Below, piece by piece: positions 11,383-23,990 of a stretch of DNA of 64,000 bases. Below the pieces are notes generated by a model. That model made no database searches. It saw only the letters and a program-made list of their open reading frames with translations, and was not told where the DNA came from. A program made the position numbers and the translations under genes. The number at the start of each line of letters is the position of its first letter. The stretch's first letter is position 1. The DNA comes from Doris montereyensis (taxonomy: Eukaryota; Mollusca; Gastropoda; Nudibranchia; Dorididae): positions 36,001-100,000 of the forward strand of contig JAXRKP010000240.1 in NCBI GenBank assembly GCA_037039925.1, read 5' to 3'.

Positions 11383-13078
11383 TTTGAAAGTAAGAATTGA
11401 TGTGGAATGTCTCAATGAAAGGGATATAGAAAGTAAGAAGCGGAATATGACAATAAGTGACAACTCCACTAATAAAGACAGCACAAACACGTATCGTTTG
11501 GGTATAACCCTTCGTCAGACAACAAACGAAAGATCTAGATCTAAGCACTACCTCGGGCATCACACAATGTGATGTCAGAAGAGTATGACAAAGAAGATGA
11601 CTATAGATCTAGATCTATTAGCAATTAAGAAAAAGATAAATAACGTAAACAGCAAAGAGATGTGGCAATGTGAACTATTTCAATAGCTATAAATAATACG
11701 AAGGAGCCATAGTGGAGTGAAGTCAAAGGCGGGAAATATGACAATAGGTGACAACTCCACTAATAAAGACAGAACAAAACATAACATTTCGGCTATAACC
11801 CTTCGTCAGACAACAAACGAAATATCTAGATCTAGATCTTCGTATTATTCACAGCTTTTTAATTGCTAGTAGATCTAGATTTACAGTCATCTTCTTTGTC
11901 ATACTCTTCTGACATCACATTGTGTAATGCCTGAGGTAGTGCTTAGAGCTAGACCTAGATTCTAGATATTTCTCGTTTGTTGTCTGACGAAGGGTTATAC
12001 GAAATGTCACGTGTTTGTTCTGTCTTTATTAGTGAAGTTGTCACTTATTGTGGGGATGCAAGAAAGGGTTTCAATGAAAGTGAGGTGTTAAACTTATTGT
12101 CATAACTTTGAAAGTAAGAATTGGTGTGGAATGTCTTGTTATCAATGAAAGTGATATAGAAAGTGAGAATTCATGTGGAATTTCTTTTATCAATGAAAGT
12201 GATATAGAAAGTGAGAATTCATGTGGAATTTCTTGTTATCAAGGAAAGTGATATAGACAGTGAGAAATAATGTGGAATTTCTTGTTATCAAGGAAAGTGA
12301 TATAGAAAGTGAGAATTGATGTGGAATGTCTTGTTATCAATGAAAGTGATATACACAATGAGAATTAATGTGGAATGTTTTGTTATCAATGAAAGTGATA
12401 TAGAAAGTGAGAATTGATGTGGAATGTATTGTTATCAATGAAAGTGAGAATTGATGTGGAATGTCTTGTTATCAATGAAAGTGATATAGAAAGTGAGAAT
12501 TGATGTGGAATGTCTTGTTATCAATGAAAGTGATATAGAAAGTGAGAATTGATGTGGAATGTCTTGTTATCAATGAAAGTGATATAGAAAGTGAGAATTG
12601 ATGTGGAATGTCTTGTTATCAATGAAAGTGATATAGAAAGTGAGAATTGATGTGGAATGTCTTGTTATCAATGAAAGTGATATAGAAAGTGAGAATTGAT
12701 GTGGAATGTCTTGTTATCAATGAAAGTGATATAGAAAGTGAGAATTGATGTGGAATGTCTTGTTATCAATGAAAGGGATATAGAAAGTGAGAATTGATGT
12801 GGAATGTCTTGTTATCAATGAAAGTGATATAGAAAGTGAGAATTGATGTGGAATGTCTTGTAATCAATGAAAGTGATATAGACAATGAGAATTGATGTGG
12901 AATGTCTTGTTATCAATGAAAGTGATATAGAAAGTGAGAATTGATGTGGAATGTCTTGTTATCAATGAAAGTGATATAGAAAGTGAGAATTGATGTGGAA
13001 TGTCTTGTTATCAATGAAAGTGATATAGAAAGTGAGAATTGATGTGGAATGTCTTGTTATCAAGGAAAGTGATATAGA
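11383..13078. repeat. 49-bp minisatellite interrupted by a foldback element
   Basis: About 20 units with an exact 49-bp period run from about 12105 to 13078. Units carry tcaatgaaagtgatatagaa and gaattgatgtggaatgtctt. A degenerate unit also sits at 11383-11438, on the far side of the foldback element, so the element probably inserted into the array edge. The right end gives way at 13079 to unrelated AT-rich sequence. Confidence 0.94.
11446..12050. mobile_element. Foldback-type element with inverted arms of about 200 bp
   Basis: The left arm (about 11446-11640) reappears in reverse complement at about 11850-12050 with a few mismatches. Shared landmarks are ataacccttcgtcagacaac, the aagcactacctc segment, gatgtcagaagagtatgac and a tctagatctagatct cluster. 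A second direct partial copy of the left arm end lies at 11736-11835. No transposase is present. It could also be two dispersed copies in opposite orientation. Confidence 0.75.
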
Positions 13079-13079
13079 T

Positions 13080-14910
13080 CATGTGTATATATAATATTTC
13101 ATGTATCTCCACATGTTTCTTATATTATAATGTTTGAGTCATGATTTGTCATTTTCTTATTTATTTGGTATGAATTGTTGGCTCCTGTGTAGTATAGTTT
13201 TCTTGTGAAGCACAATTGCATGTCAACTTATCTCTATAAATCATTGTCTGTTGTGGAAGGCGAAGGGGTGTAGTCTAACAATTGCATCTTATTTTAGATT
13301 ATACATATAATATTATAACCATGTACTTTTCTAATTAAAGTACAGTATTAATGTACATTACGGAGGAACTGTTTTGACTGTCTGCGTTGTTGTTTGTTTT
13401 CTGTTTTTTTCTTTATTCTTTTCAATTTGAAACTGATAAAGAGTTAGTAGATAGTACTATTTTTTTCCTTGGTCTATCAAAATTTTCAGCAAGTTTAATT
13501 TGCTTTTGTTTTCATTTATGTGGAGTTGATCATTGATAACCAAAAGTACAAGTGGTTTGTATGTTGATCGATACAAATGGCGTGTAATATGCTGATCAAA
13601 TTGAAAAGTTGGTTTCTGCTCATAATGCCAAAGTCCAGAAATATTAAAGGGAAAACAATGTATGTAGAAATATTGCGAAAGTGGAAGGATATTGAGTATG
13701 TTTATTGCTTTGATGACTATCATGTGTGTATTTAATTTTGGTCTTGAATCGACTTTCCTCTTGCTTTTTTTGTTTGTTTTTCAAATGTATGCATATTAAG
13801 TTCAATTTTGATGTAGTTGTGTGACTCCTTTTTCTTGGTTTCCGCATCTAGAAGTCTGTTGATTTCATCAACTTTTTTGAATCTCTTCAAGATCTTCAAG
13901 ATCTTTGCCTTTCTAAAAAATGTCTCACTGGAATCTCTGTTTTTATTTGGAGGGGGGGGGGTTATTCCTGAAATGACTCAGACATATAAATCTACCCCTG
14001 TTTTGCCCATGACTGAAATAGAGGAACATATGGCTTTACAAACGATAAATTTAGCAATGTCACACCTCAGTGTGTGTTTTTTAAGAGAAGTTATAAGTTT
14101 CGTGGAATTTATTTTATGTTTAGATTTTGCTCTCAGGATTTGTTTTCTTTCTCTATCATGTAACGTTTGAAAGATTTTGGAAAACTCTCCCTTAACTCCT
14201 CGATTGAATCTTCCTTGAATTATCTTCCATTTTTTAAATTACTGTAAGCATGAAATAATGCTTTCTTCCTTTCATTGAATAGTTCTTGACTGACCCAGTT
14301 TTTTGGGGGGGTTTAGCGGATTGGTTCATACACCGTTTTAAAGCCACATTACGTGCTTGTTTTCTTTGGGATCCAAACGTAATATTTCAAATGTATTTCT
14401 CACTTTATGTTTTTTGTGTTGAGTTTTTGCCAATGGGAAATAGTTTTATTTGTATTTTTTTAACAATAGACAAAGCCCCCAGTAAAATGATTCAGTATTA
14501 AATTAAACATCTTTGAGTTTTATCTCCAATGTTGTTTGTGTAACCCTTTCATATGTAATGTAGATTTGTCAAATGTCATCTAGGTCTGCCTTAAATGCTC
14601 TATAGGTTTTTAACAATTATCAAGCTATGGGTAATAAACAGTCAATCATGAAGTTGATTTTCGTGGACTGGGAAACAATAGCTATAGAATGTTGAACATT
14701 TTGTGTTTGCAATGTCTAGTAAATGAATTTCTGTTGTTTTTCTTTAAACAGTTGAATAATTTAATATGTGAAGTTTCTTCAGACGTCTTTCTTAAATATT
14801 CTATTTGCACTTTGTACTTTCTTTCTTTTATTGCCATAGGATGAATTAATTTATGTCAATGCTGTGTTATCCATTTTCTCATCTATGCCTTGTGTTTGTT
14901 CATGTTTCCT
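13080..14910. other. AT-rich stretch without a recognised gene
   Basis: Homopolymer runs are frequent (a G8 run near 13950, a G7 run near 14303, T runs). Open frames up to 117 codons exist, but none has a domain, a convincing start or a splice context. Nothing else is seen. Confidence 0.45.
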
Positions 14911-14914
14911 TCAG

Positions 14915-14992
14915 TGGTCACAATTCCTTGAACAAAGGCGTCCACCATCCTTACTTCAATACGTGGTGCTTAATCTCAAGAAGAGGTCATGA
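14915..14992 (+). CDS. Possible terminal exon, very uncertain
   Basis: A good acceptor (catgtttccttcag) precedes a 25-codon frame beginning WSQFLEQRRPPSLLQ and ending in TGA. A second frame across the same bases is also open, which weakens the call. No upstream partner exon was found. Confidence 0.2.
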   Translation, partial: WSQFLEQRRPPSLLQYVVLNLKKRS

Positions 14993-15283
14993 ACTCATGA
15001 ATGTGTACAGTTAATTTTGTGTAATTGCTATTCAGTGGAACAAAATCTTATGTTTGTCGTTATCTCCAATTGCAATTTGTTGGGGTTGTTTTTTATATCT
15101 CAGAGAATCCATTTGCTTTTTAATTCTTTAATCAATTTTGTTGATGTTGTGATGTTCATCGTGTGTGTGTCTAGCGAGTGTGTGTATGTAGGGTATTGAA
15201 TTTTGTTTGACGTCTTATCTTGACTTCTTTTTTTTTACACATATCGTCGCCTGCATGACAAATTACCCCATCACCAAATGCAG

Positions 15284-15337
15284 GTGACCAAGAAAGTCGC
15301 CAAGACATGAGCATCACTGAGGGGATAATAAAATCAG
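15284..15337 (+). CDS. Possible internal exon, very uncertain
   Basis: A 54-bp segment between aaatgcag and gtatgcag. Only one frame is open (DQESRQDMSITEGIIKS with incomplete codons at each end), and both splice sites are acceptable. No partner exon was found, so this may be chance. Confidence 0.25.
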
Positions 15338-15339
15338 GT

Positions 15340-15998
15340 ATGCAGTACCTTGGAATCTACTGCCTATTTTGTAAAAAAACCTTCAGACATCTTATGATTT
15401 CATAAAATTTTACTAAAATAGCAAAAAAAATTAGAAATTGAGTTAAAGCAGTTTGTCATGCAGCGATGATATGTTTGTTCTCCTCTGGTACATCAACTCT
15501 CTAATGTTGTTACGCTCTCCTTGTCACTTTCAGAGTCAATACTCTGTGATTCTTTTACATCTATTTATAGTATACATCAATTTCTCTTGCCCGCTTTGAT
15601 GGTTGTGCCTCATTCATTGTAATATCCATGCCTGTTTTCTTGGTTGTACGGGGCAACGATTTCATCATTGTTTGTGCATATCTAACTTTTCATTCCAACT
15701 GGTGCTTTTTTTAGTTTGAGTCTGGCATTCCATGGCAAACATTTTCCCTTGTCTATTTACTGTATTTTCTGTCTCAGCCGCTCAGTTTGTTATGCAGGCA
15801 GTTGGTCAACCGCTATTGTAGGGCCTATTCTGTCCTCTTATCCTTTATGTCCGCCTTTCATCTTACAGTTTCCTGTAAATTCGCCCGGCGAGGTAACTTG
15901 GTCGATAGGGTAATGTCCAAGAAAAATTGTGCAAATATTATGGTTGTGGAAAGATTTTCTTCATTGTAAAACAACAATTTTGTTTCGACTTTTTCCCC
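15340..15998. other. AT-rich stretch; old dispersed-repeat trace
   Basis: No gene is seen. Around 15800-15925 a degenerate stretch (gggcctattctgtcc, then gtttcctgtaaattc) may be an old copy of the 125-bp dispersed repeat. Confidence 0.35.
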
Positions 15999-15999
15999 C

Positions 16000-16106
16000 A
16001 TGGCTGGCAAGGGCTTTTGGTTGATCCTACTTCTTTCTGCTTCCTTTTAATTCATCCTGAGATCACCGCATAAGGTGGACAGGGTTGATTCTAATGAAAC
16101 AATGTA
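16000..16106 (+). repeat. Copy of the 125-bp dispersed repeat
   Basis: It contains gatcctacttctttc and the right-end motif catcctgagatcaccgcata followed by a tctaatgaaac terminus, matching the triplet in intron 2 of gene 1. Confidence 0.7.
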
Positions 16107-17330
16107 TTGTAAGGAGGAAAGTAAAAAATGATGATGAGAAAAGAATTTGGTTTGGGTTGGGTTTATTTATAGTTTGTTTTATTATTGGAAGGAAATGGTT
16201 TTCCATTAACACTTGCCTTGCGTCTTTCCCTTTCCAGTCTCTTGCACCCATCGCTGTGAATCCATGACATATCTTTACTTCACTATTAATTATGGCATTG
16301 TAGGACCCTTTATTGTATTTCATTTTCATGTCCACCTTCATTGTCTGTGGGGTTTTTCTTCTTTTATCTCTAAACGTAAGAGCTTAAGCATGGCTGTGAT
16401 TCACTCTTTCTTTATTCTGTATATATACAAGTTTGTACATACGTAATTGACTGTTGATGAATCTTTGTTACCGTTTGAGAGAGGTTTGGAGTAAGTCATA
16501 ATGATTGTAATAAGAATGTGAATTGTGGGAACGTGTTGCTCTAAAACGTTTTGTGTATTATCCATTTCTATATATAGATTGGATTTAAAAATCTAAAGGG
16601 CTAGATAGCGTCATGACAACTTCTAGTGAAAATGAATGATAGAAAAAGATTGTATGTCATTTAAATATAGTTGCACTTCATACGAATGTTACTCCTTTTG
16701 GATCCTATAAAGTTATGATGTAAGTGTTGATTCTGTGGCCTGTTCTTTGCAGACATTTTATTTGCATTTGCGTTTTTACTGAAATGTGTGTGTAACATTT
16801 AAGAGCGTTTGGTTTTCATTTTAGATCTTGTCAGCCTCCTTGAAATTTACATGTCCTGTAGGTGTTGTTCCAAGTTTCAGCATTAATTCATCAATACATT
16901 ATACATACATACATCACCAATTGCTGTACGAAATGCTAATAATTGCTGCGTCAGAATCATCTCTCTTGAATTTGAATCCCCCCTCCGCACACACACACAC
17001 ACATGCACACCTTATTCAGAAAGCCAGATTTTCATTTTTCATCACCACAGATTTCATATTTCATTTGTTTTCTGCCATGGTTTTTGCAAATGTGTAAATG
17101 AGTGCATGAGGTGTCTTGCATGATCGTCTCTCTTGAGAGACATATCTTTGTGTAAATGGCATCTCTCTTAAGTTATAATGTCATTTCGATGAGAACATCT
17201 CAGTTTCAAATAAAAAATAAAAAACAAATGAAAAATTTGATGTTATGTCATATCAATTGCCATGTCTGTATATTGAATAGGAATTTCAGGTTGCCAGAAA
17301 GCATAAACTAATTTGTTTTTCATGTCAGGT
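16107..17330. other. AT-rich stretch without a recognised gene
   Basis: It holds only a short CA block near 16988 and scattered short open frames. No splice-supported exon was found. Confidence 0.45.
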
Positions 17331-17335
17331 AGGTC

Positions 17336-17490
17336 ACTCAGTTTACACCATGATGTCATAGACTCAGTGGTTATACTGCCAAACTGGGAACTATGGGGTC
17401 TTGGGATTGAATCCTGGCACTGCTTCTAAGTGCTCGGCTTCATGGTGTGTTACTGGGGTGATCCACATACCTGCATTTCTGCACAGGAAA
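17336..17490 (+). mobile_element. tRNA-derived SINE
   Basis: An A-box-like tagactcagtggttatact and a B-box-like gggattgaatcctgg are followed by a body with gtgctcggcttcatgg and gcacaggaaacaggtgcaaa. The head resembles those at 3081 and 55435 in the opposite orientation. Confidence 0.6.
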
Positions 17491-18895
17491 CAGGTGCAAA
17501 TGTGTTAAATCTGAATTAGACCAGCTTACCATCCAGGAGGTAATGTAGTACAGCATTACTAGTATTAGCGGTTCAAGAACACACCCCCTTGGGAGGTAGA
17601 CGGACCGTGGTAGTAAGCAGACAGCAAACATTAACGCACAAAGAAAAGCTGTGACCATGGCTAAATCTTAGTCTTACTCAACCTGCCAATCATTGAATCA
17701 TGCCATAAACATTGAATCAATTTGGGGACAAGTTAGCCTTGCAGGGAGAGGAGCTTTATGTAGCCAATGGCCATCCATTTCTACCAGACAAACACGCAGC
17801 AAATCAATGAAAGTTTCTCGCTGCCATCTCCATGTTGATTTGATTGATAGTGATTAACGTATATAATATTATCTACATAATGTAGTAATGTACTTGAAGG
17901 AATGATTGATTTAGATTATTGTTTGTTTTACCTACACAAAATATCAAGTATTGTGATGTCTGGCAGGTAGAGTAAGATTCACTGTTGGCGACTTACGCCA
18001 GACGGTGACCATTGTATGTCTCTGCCCAGGTGGATGAATTTGACACTTTACCATCTGGCAGGGAGAGAGAGAGTTAACTATCAGCACCAATTTATTACAG
18101 CTGGGAGCAATTTATTACAGCTGGGAGGCTTGGCTTGATCATCTACATATCTGGTTTAATTGAAATGTTTTCATATTTGAAATCCATCGGTTTGACAACT
18201 TTGAAAAGTTTTGTGTGTTTAAAATGATATGTTAGCCAGTCCAGGTGTGTTGTTAATGGGTCAATTTATGTAAAAAAAAAACTCATGCAAATTGAAAAGC
18301 CTTTGGATGAAAGGCTGACACCTTGTCTCTGGACCACCAAGTCCACGTGCATAGAAGTAGAAGGTAAAGAAATGCAATTACAAACGCTTGCACACATACA
18401 CATTCAAGAAAGTATTAAATGAAACAAAAAATTACTAGAAATGTAAGCAGTTTTAAGACATTTATTTTATGCCCTTATTAATATTAGCCCCAAAAAGCAG
18501 TTTAGGCATTGCCAATATTGCCATAGTGTCAGTTTGGTTCATGCTTTCCATTGTATTTATGATTATCTTTTTATATTGTAATTGTCAGATGTATAGCCAT
18601 ATTTATGGTACAAACAAATTTACAGCGCATGTAACTTGTAAGTTGTTTTGTTTTTTGTTTTTTTTAATATTATGTCTGGTGATTGTAGTGACTGGCACAA
18701 AGTAAAGTGAAGTTGGTGACAATAATTTTCCTCTGATGTGTTTTTCATTTTTTGTTGTGTGTGTGTGTGTGTGTGTTGTTTGTGTGTATGTGTGTGTGAA
18801 TGTGTGCACGTTTGATCTGTGCCAAACAGCTGTAAAACTAAAACTGCATTTCACCTGAAATAACAGGTTGGAATTTTAGTAAAGAAATTCTTTTT
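17491..18895. other. Stretch without a recognised gene
   Basis: Contains a 20-bp tandem duplication (gcaatttattacagctggga, about 18085-18130), a tRNA-like antisense trace near 18305-18350 (ggctgacaccttgtctctgg) and a TG block at about 18757-18810. No exon is supported. Confidence 0.45.
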
Positions 18896-18897
18896 GT

Positions 18898-19245
18898 TGT
18901 GTGGCGTTGGTGACTTGTACTTTAGACAGTGAAATCCTGGGTTTGGGTATGAATCACAGCAACGTTAGCTGCTATGGAAGTAGTTCTGTAGTCAGGCACA
19001 CATTATCACAACCCTTTACCCTTACTCACTCCTCGCTCTTCTTCCATCCAAGCCAAGATAGGTCCCTCTGGCAGTTAGGTCCCATATAAAAAAATTGCAC
19101 CATATGCCCCACTATGGAACTCCTCTCGCTGATGCATGGTGTGCCTTAGGAAAGACACTTAATACAGATTTTCAACGTAACCCCTTGGGAAAATGGCTAC
19201 TACCAGCATTTGTTGGGAGTAAAACTCACAATATATAAGAGTCTT
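18898..19245 (+). mobile_element. SINE with a tRNA-like head and conserved core
   Basis: A degenerate tRNA-like head (gtggcgttggtgacttgta, then gtttgggtatgaatcac) is followed near 19130 by a core with ccttaggaaagacacttaat, also seen inverted at 55395-55420. Such cores are typical of DeuSINE-like families; that assignment is inference. Confidence 0.55.
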
Positions 19246-19912
19246 GTCCAACAGGTGATGTAATGTCTTCTGTTCTTCATGCTATAGAAATAATTCTTTA
19301 TTTTTAGTTGCCTGGTAAAAACTCCAAATTTAGGTAAAGAAGTCTGACAGGAGTTAAGATATCCTCTACATTGCTCATTATTTCAAGGTGGTTGTCGGGT
19401 GATAGTGGTAATAATAATAAAAAATAATTCTTGTATAGTGCCCCAACCCTATATAGATCAAGCTCAGAGCACTCAAACATGGATAAACATTATAAATCAA
19501 GGCATACGCATATATATAATTTACACACACCAAGCAATATACACCTACACACATAACAAACATATTTAAAAGCATAGAATGATGATATAAAAGACAGTTG
19601 ACATCATTGAACTACATTTCTGACAGCAGTGAGAAATATGAATTCATGTGGGTTTTATGACTGTGGAAAACAGGCAAGTTTTAATTTTCCTTAAATGTCT
19701 CAGTTGATCTTATTTCTAAAAAATGTTTGGAGAGAACTCCAGACTTTCGGAGCGCAAAACGAGAAAAGAATTTTTACCAACTGTTTTAAGGCTTCTACGA
19801 GGAACTATTTCCTTTTTTGTATTGGCTGAAGATCTAATCTGCCAATTTGGTAGGTATGGAGTAATCATATCAGATCGGCAGATGGGGGCATTATAGTGCA
19901 TGCATTTGTGAC
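19246..19912. other. Stretch without a gene; retroposon-tail-like motif
   Basis: A short AAT-rich run near 19410 precedes cttgtatagtgccccaaccc and gctcagagcactcaaaca. A comparable arrangement (AAT repeat, then tatagcacctgcca) occurs at 56308. This looks like the tail of a LINE or SINE. No exon is seen. Confidence 0.4.
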
Positions 19913-22900
19913 AGACTTTCTTTCTTTCTTTCTTTATCAGTTCCCATTCTACCTTTCGGTGTATGGGTTCAGATGCCGAGATGATCTTTCTCCAGAATGC
20001 CCTGTCCTGCCATTTCTGTTTCCTTCTAAAAATGTTAAATTTCTATTCTTCAATGCCTCTTTTATATCTTCTTCCCACTTTCTCCAGGCCTGCCTTTTGG
20101 TCTTTTACCTTGGGCTTTAGCACTGTATACTGATTTAGCTATTCCATTGTCATTCATTCTGTTTACTTGCCCAAACCATATCAATTGATTTATTTCTATC
20201 TAATTTTTGTGCCATCTGCTTTGGTTTGATCTCTTATTGTTGTATTTCTGATTTTGTCTCTTTTAGTTTTCCGTACTACTCTTCTTAGATATTTCATTTC
20301 AGCTGCCTGTACTCTACTGTATTCTCTACTGTCTAAGGTCCAGGTTTCATTGATATAGATGAGAGTAGGACACTAAACTATATTGTATACTGCCATTTTG
20401 GTTTTTGTTGACAATTCTTGTTTACCTACAAATGCCTTTCCTAGATGGTTATATATTGCACGCCTTTTTGATTCTCTGGCTGATTTCTTCTCTTAGTTTT
20501 CCCTCTGAGTTAATCATTACTCCTAGGTAATTGTAGCTGTGAACTTGTTCTAAATTCTCCCTGCACAATTTAAGATTTTGTGTTTTAGCTTCCCTAGTTA
20601 CTAGCATTTTTTTTGTTTTCTTTGCATTTACTCTCATTCCTCTTTTATTTAGTTCATTGCTCTTAATGTTGATATTCGACTGAAAGGTCACTTTCTGATT
20701 TTCCAAACAGAACTAAATCATCGGCAAATGAAAACATTGATACATTTACTGGTTTGAGCTTCCACATACCTGCATTAATTTTCTTCATTTTTAAGGATGC
20801 CTTTGCGACTGAATCCATAAATGTGATAAACACAAGAGGACTTAGGATACAATCCTGTCTTACTCCTATATCTACATCAAATTCTGCTGCAGATATGTTT
20901 CCAGCTACTCTCACTGCACATGTTGGTTTATTGTAAAAACTTTTAATGGCTTCTATTAAATTTTGCTCTACATTGTGTTCTTTTAAGGAATGCCACAGTT
21001 CGTCCCTCGTCAGTGTCAAACGCCTTTTCTAGATCTATAAAACACAGGTGCAAGTCAATGTTTCTCTCAAGGAATTTTTCTATTATTATTATTTCTCTCA
21101 TTGTAAATATGTGGTCTTGTACACTTCTTCCTGGTCTAAATCCATTCTGATGCTCTTCAATCTGATCCTCTACTCTTTTCTTTAGTCTCATTTCCAGTAT
21201 CCTGGCATACACTTTTCCTGGTACGCTAAGTAGTGATGTCTCTCTATAGTTTGAGCATTCCATGGTTGATCCTTTCTTATGTATTGGTACTACCGTTCCT
21301 TTTTTTTCAGTTGTTTGGCACCTGTTTGGACTTCCATGCTTGTTGGCATATTGCATGTAGTAGTTTGTCTGCCTCTCTCCCTTGGTTTTTAATCATTTCT
21401 GGATAAACTTGATCTGCACCTGGGGCTTTTCCTAATTTCACTTTTCTTATAGCTTTTGGATTTCTTCCATTGATATATCTACATCTTCAGCTCTCTCCTC
21501 TGGATTACTTGTTACTCTTACTCATTGTTCTTTACTCCTTGTTTCATATGTTCTGGAGGGATTATGTAATTGTTGAAAATACTTTCTCCACGCTTCGATG
21601 ATTTGGCTATCTTCTTTCATTGTTTCTAGTTTGGCATTCTTAATTTGTCGTATTGGGCATGCTTTGGTCTTTCTCATGCTGTTCTTTGACCCCAGAACAG
21701 CTTTTGATTTCCTTGATATCTTTCTTGAAGTCATTGCCCAAACTCTTTCCATTGTTCCTGTTTTGTTTTCTTCACTTCCTCTTTGGTGATAGTTCTTTTA
21801 TTCATGTAATCTATCCTATCCACTGGACTCTTTGTTAGCAAGTATTTCTTTCAGGCATTCTTCTTTTCTTTGATTTTAGTTTTGACATTCTCATTTTACC
21901 ATGCTGTTCTTTTCCTATCTCCTTTAATTTGTTTCCTACCACAGACCTCTTCAGTACAACTGAGGAGTGTTTCTTTATACATCTGCTACTTTTCTGCTAT
22001 TGTGCTATCATTCAGATCCATCTGCCTTTCACTGACAGATCTTTTTATCCTAGATTGGTATATCTGTTTTACTATTGGTTTATTTAGTTCCTTTATTTTG
22101 AGTTTAGTAGCTTTCTTCTCTTTCCTTCTCTGTTTGTTTTCTTCAGTCAGTAATCTCATTTTGGCAATCACTAGGTGATGATCACTAAATATTTCTGCTC
22201 CTCTGTTTACTCTTGCATACAATGTACTGTGAAAAAGGGAGCTGCTAACTATTATGTAGTCTATCGTTGACGTTTCACACCTGTCTTCATTTACTCTTGT
22301 ATACTTGTAGATATCTTTATGAGGAAAAAGGTGTTGGCTATTTGTATGTTATTCTTTAGGCAAAAATCTATTAGTCTCTCTCCATTTTGGAGAAGTTGTT
22401 GTCTCTCCTTCTTTACCTATTACTATTACTCCTCCTGATATTTCTATTATGTTGCCTACTCTAGCATTTAAATCTCCTAAAACCATTAGTTCCTGTCTGT
22501 GTTTAAGATTCTTTGCAACTATTTGTAAATCGTTTTCGAAGGTATCTTTTTCTTCGTTAGTGGCGTCTTCGTTTCGTCCATAAGCTATTAATAATTTAAT
22601 TTCTCTTCCTTTTGGTTTAATATTTACCTCTAATAGCTGTGGGCTTATAAATTTCCAGCTTTCTAGTAGCTTTCCATGCCTTTTATGCACTAGGAGACCT
22701 ACTCCTGCTCTAGCTCTATCTTTGACATCTACTCTTGAGAAGATTAAAATATGATTTGGTCCTACATTTTCTATTCCTTGTCCTTTTTTCTTTGTTTCTG
22801 TAATAGCCAAAATGTCTACTTTGAATTTTTCCCTTTCTTCAACTAAGTCTAACTCTTTTCCATTTATTGCCCTAATGTTCCATGTTCCAAAAATCAGTCC

Positions 22901-23240
22901 GTGTTCATTTCCATTTTCGTCGTTGAAAGGTCAAGCCCGTTATATTATATTTATTTCTCTGCATCAGTTAGGTTTCAGATAAGCAGGGGATTAGCCTACT
23001 GTACCCTAGGTAGATGGTAGTGCTGCCACCTTGAGGCTCCTACCAGGCCTTGTTATTTTTTGTCAGGGTTAACTCCCTTAGCCTTTAGTCAGTCAAGACT
23101 GACCTGCAAGGCAGCAGGTTGTTTTCTGCTAGGGTTAACTTCCTTAGCCTTTGGTCGGCCAAGATCGACCTGCAAGGCAGCAGTAGACTCGTGGAGGGTG
23201 GGATCATCTACTCCCCGTACAGGTGCTTACCTGTCCACTG
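19913..23240 (-). mobile_element. Nearly full-length APE-type LINE (copy B), dead
   Basis: The longest copy of the family, read right to left. Near 23065-23195 two 66-bp units form a 5' region. An AP-like endonuclease follows: GTWNIRAINGKE at about 22890-22858, AITETKKKG near 22800, and the catalytic-type GDLNARVG at about 22484-22451. The reverse transcriptase then has an FRPGRSVQDHIF segment near 21150, a DLEKAFDT segment near 21030, the GVRQDCILSPL block near 20860 and the active-site FADD at 20729-20718. The 3' end carries the complement of a GAAA-type tail at 19913. Frameshifts and stops break the ORF many times. The domain order and GVRQG/FADD motifs suit RTE- or jockey-related LINEs; the clade is not settled. 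Confidence 0.93.
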
Positions 23241-23309
23241 CCCGGTTTATAAAGAATGGTAGGCCGAGATCACCATCGTTGTGGAGGTTTGTAGATTCAA
23301 ATTTATAAA

Positions 23310-23443
23310 AGATATGTACTGTTAGGTCCTACTTCTTTCCTTTCATTTTCTCATGTCTTTCTTTTATCTTGCTATTTCCTTTCAATTCATCCTGAGATCA
23401 CTGTATATAGTGGATGGGATCAATTTCAATCAACCAATGTACA
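23310..23443 (+). repeat. Copy of the 125-bp dispersed repeat
   Basis: It has taggtcctacttctttcctt, then catcctgagatcactg and tcaatttcaatcaacc. It lies just beyond the 5' side of LINE copy B. Confidence 0.7.
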
Positions 23444-23861
23444 TTGTGTGCAAGTGAGGAAGAAATCAACCAGACACCAGGATGTCAGGTTGACACTTTT
23501 ACAATTTCATTTGGGTCAAAGTGACATTGAAATGTGCCCAAGTGAAATAAATAAAGAATTGGAAAATGATTTCGAACACTTTGTTAAAGTTTAAATGATG
23601 GAAGGGAAAATTTCAAAACGAAAAAGCATGCACTAAAAATTCGTAGCAATGCAAAATTCTCAATGCCAAACAGCGACTGACAGTAGCAAAAGTGAAATAA
23701 AGAATTGGAAAATAAAGAACTTTTTGAAGTTAAATTCTGCAGAACTTTGGTTTGACTTCTTGAAATAAGAACAAAGTTTAATTCTACACTTTTTGTTTGT
23801 TTAATTCTGCAGAACTTGGTTTGTTACACCAACATACATGTTAATTCAGTCTTTCGCCTTT

Positions 23862-23990
23862 TCTTTTTTCTTTATCAGTTCTTATTCTATCTTTCGGTGT
23901 ATGAGTTCAGATGCCCGAGATGATCTTTCTCAGGATGCCCTGTCTTGGCATTTTCTGTTTTCTTCCATTGACCATAAATGTTAGATTTTG
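23862..23990 (-). mobile_element. Short 3' fragment of the same LINE family (copy F)
   Basis: A 130-bp antisense fragment starting ttctttatcagttcttattc and including gatgatctttctcaggat, matching the first 130 bp of the other antisense copies. Confidence 0.8.
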
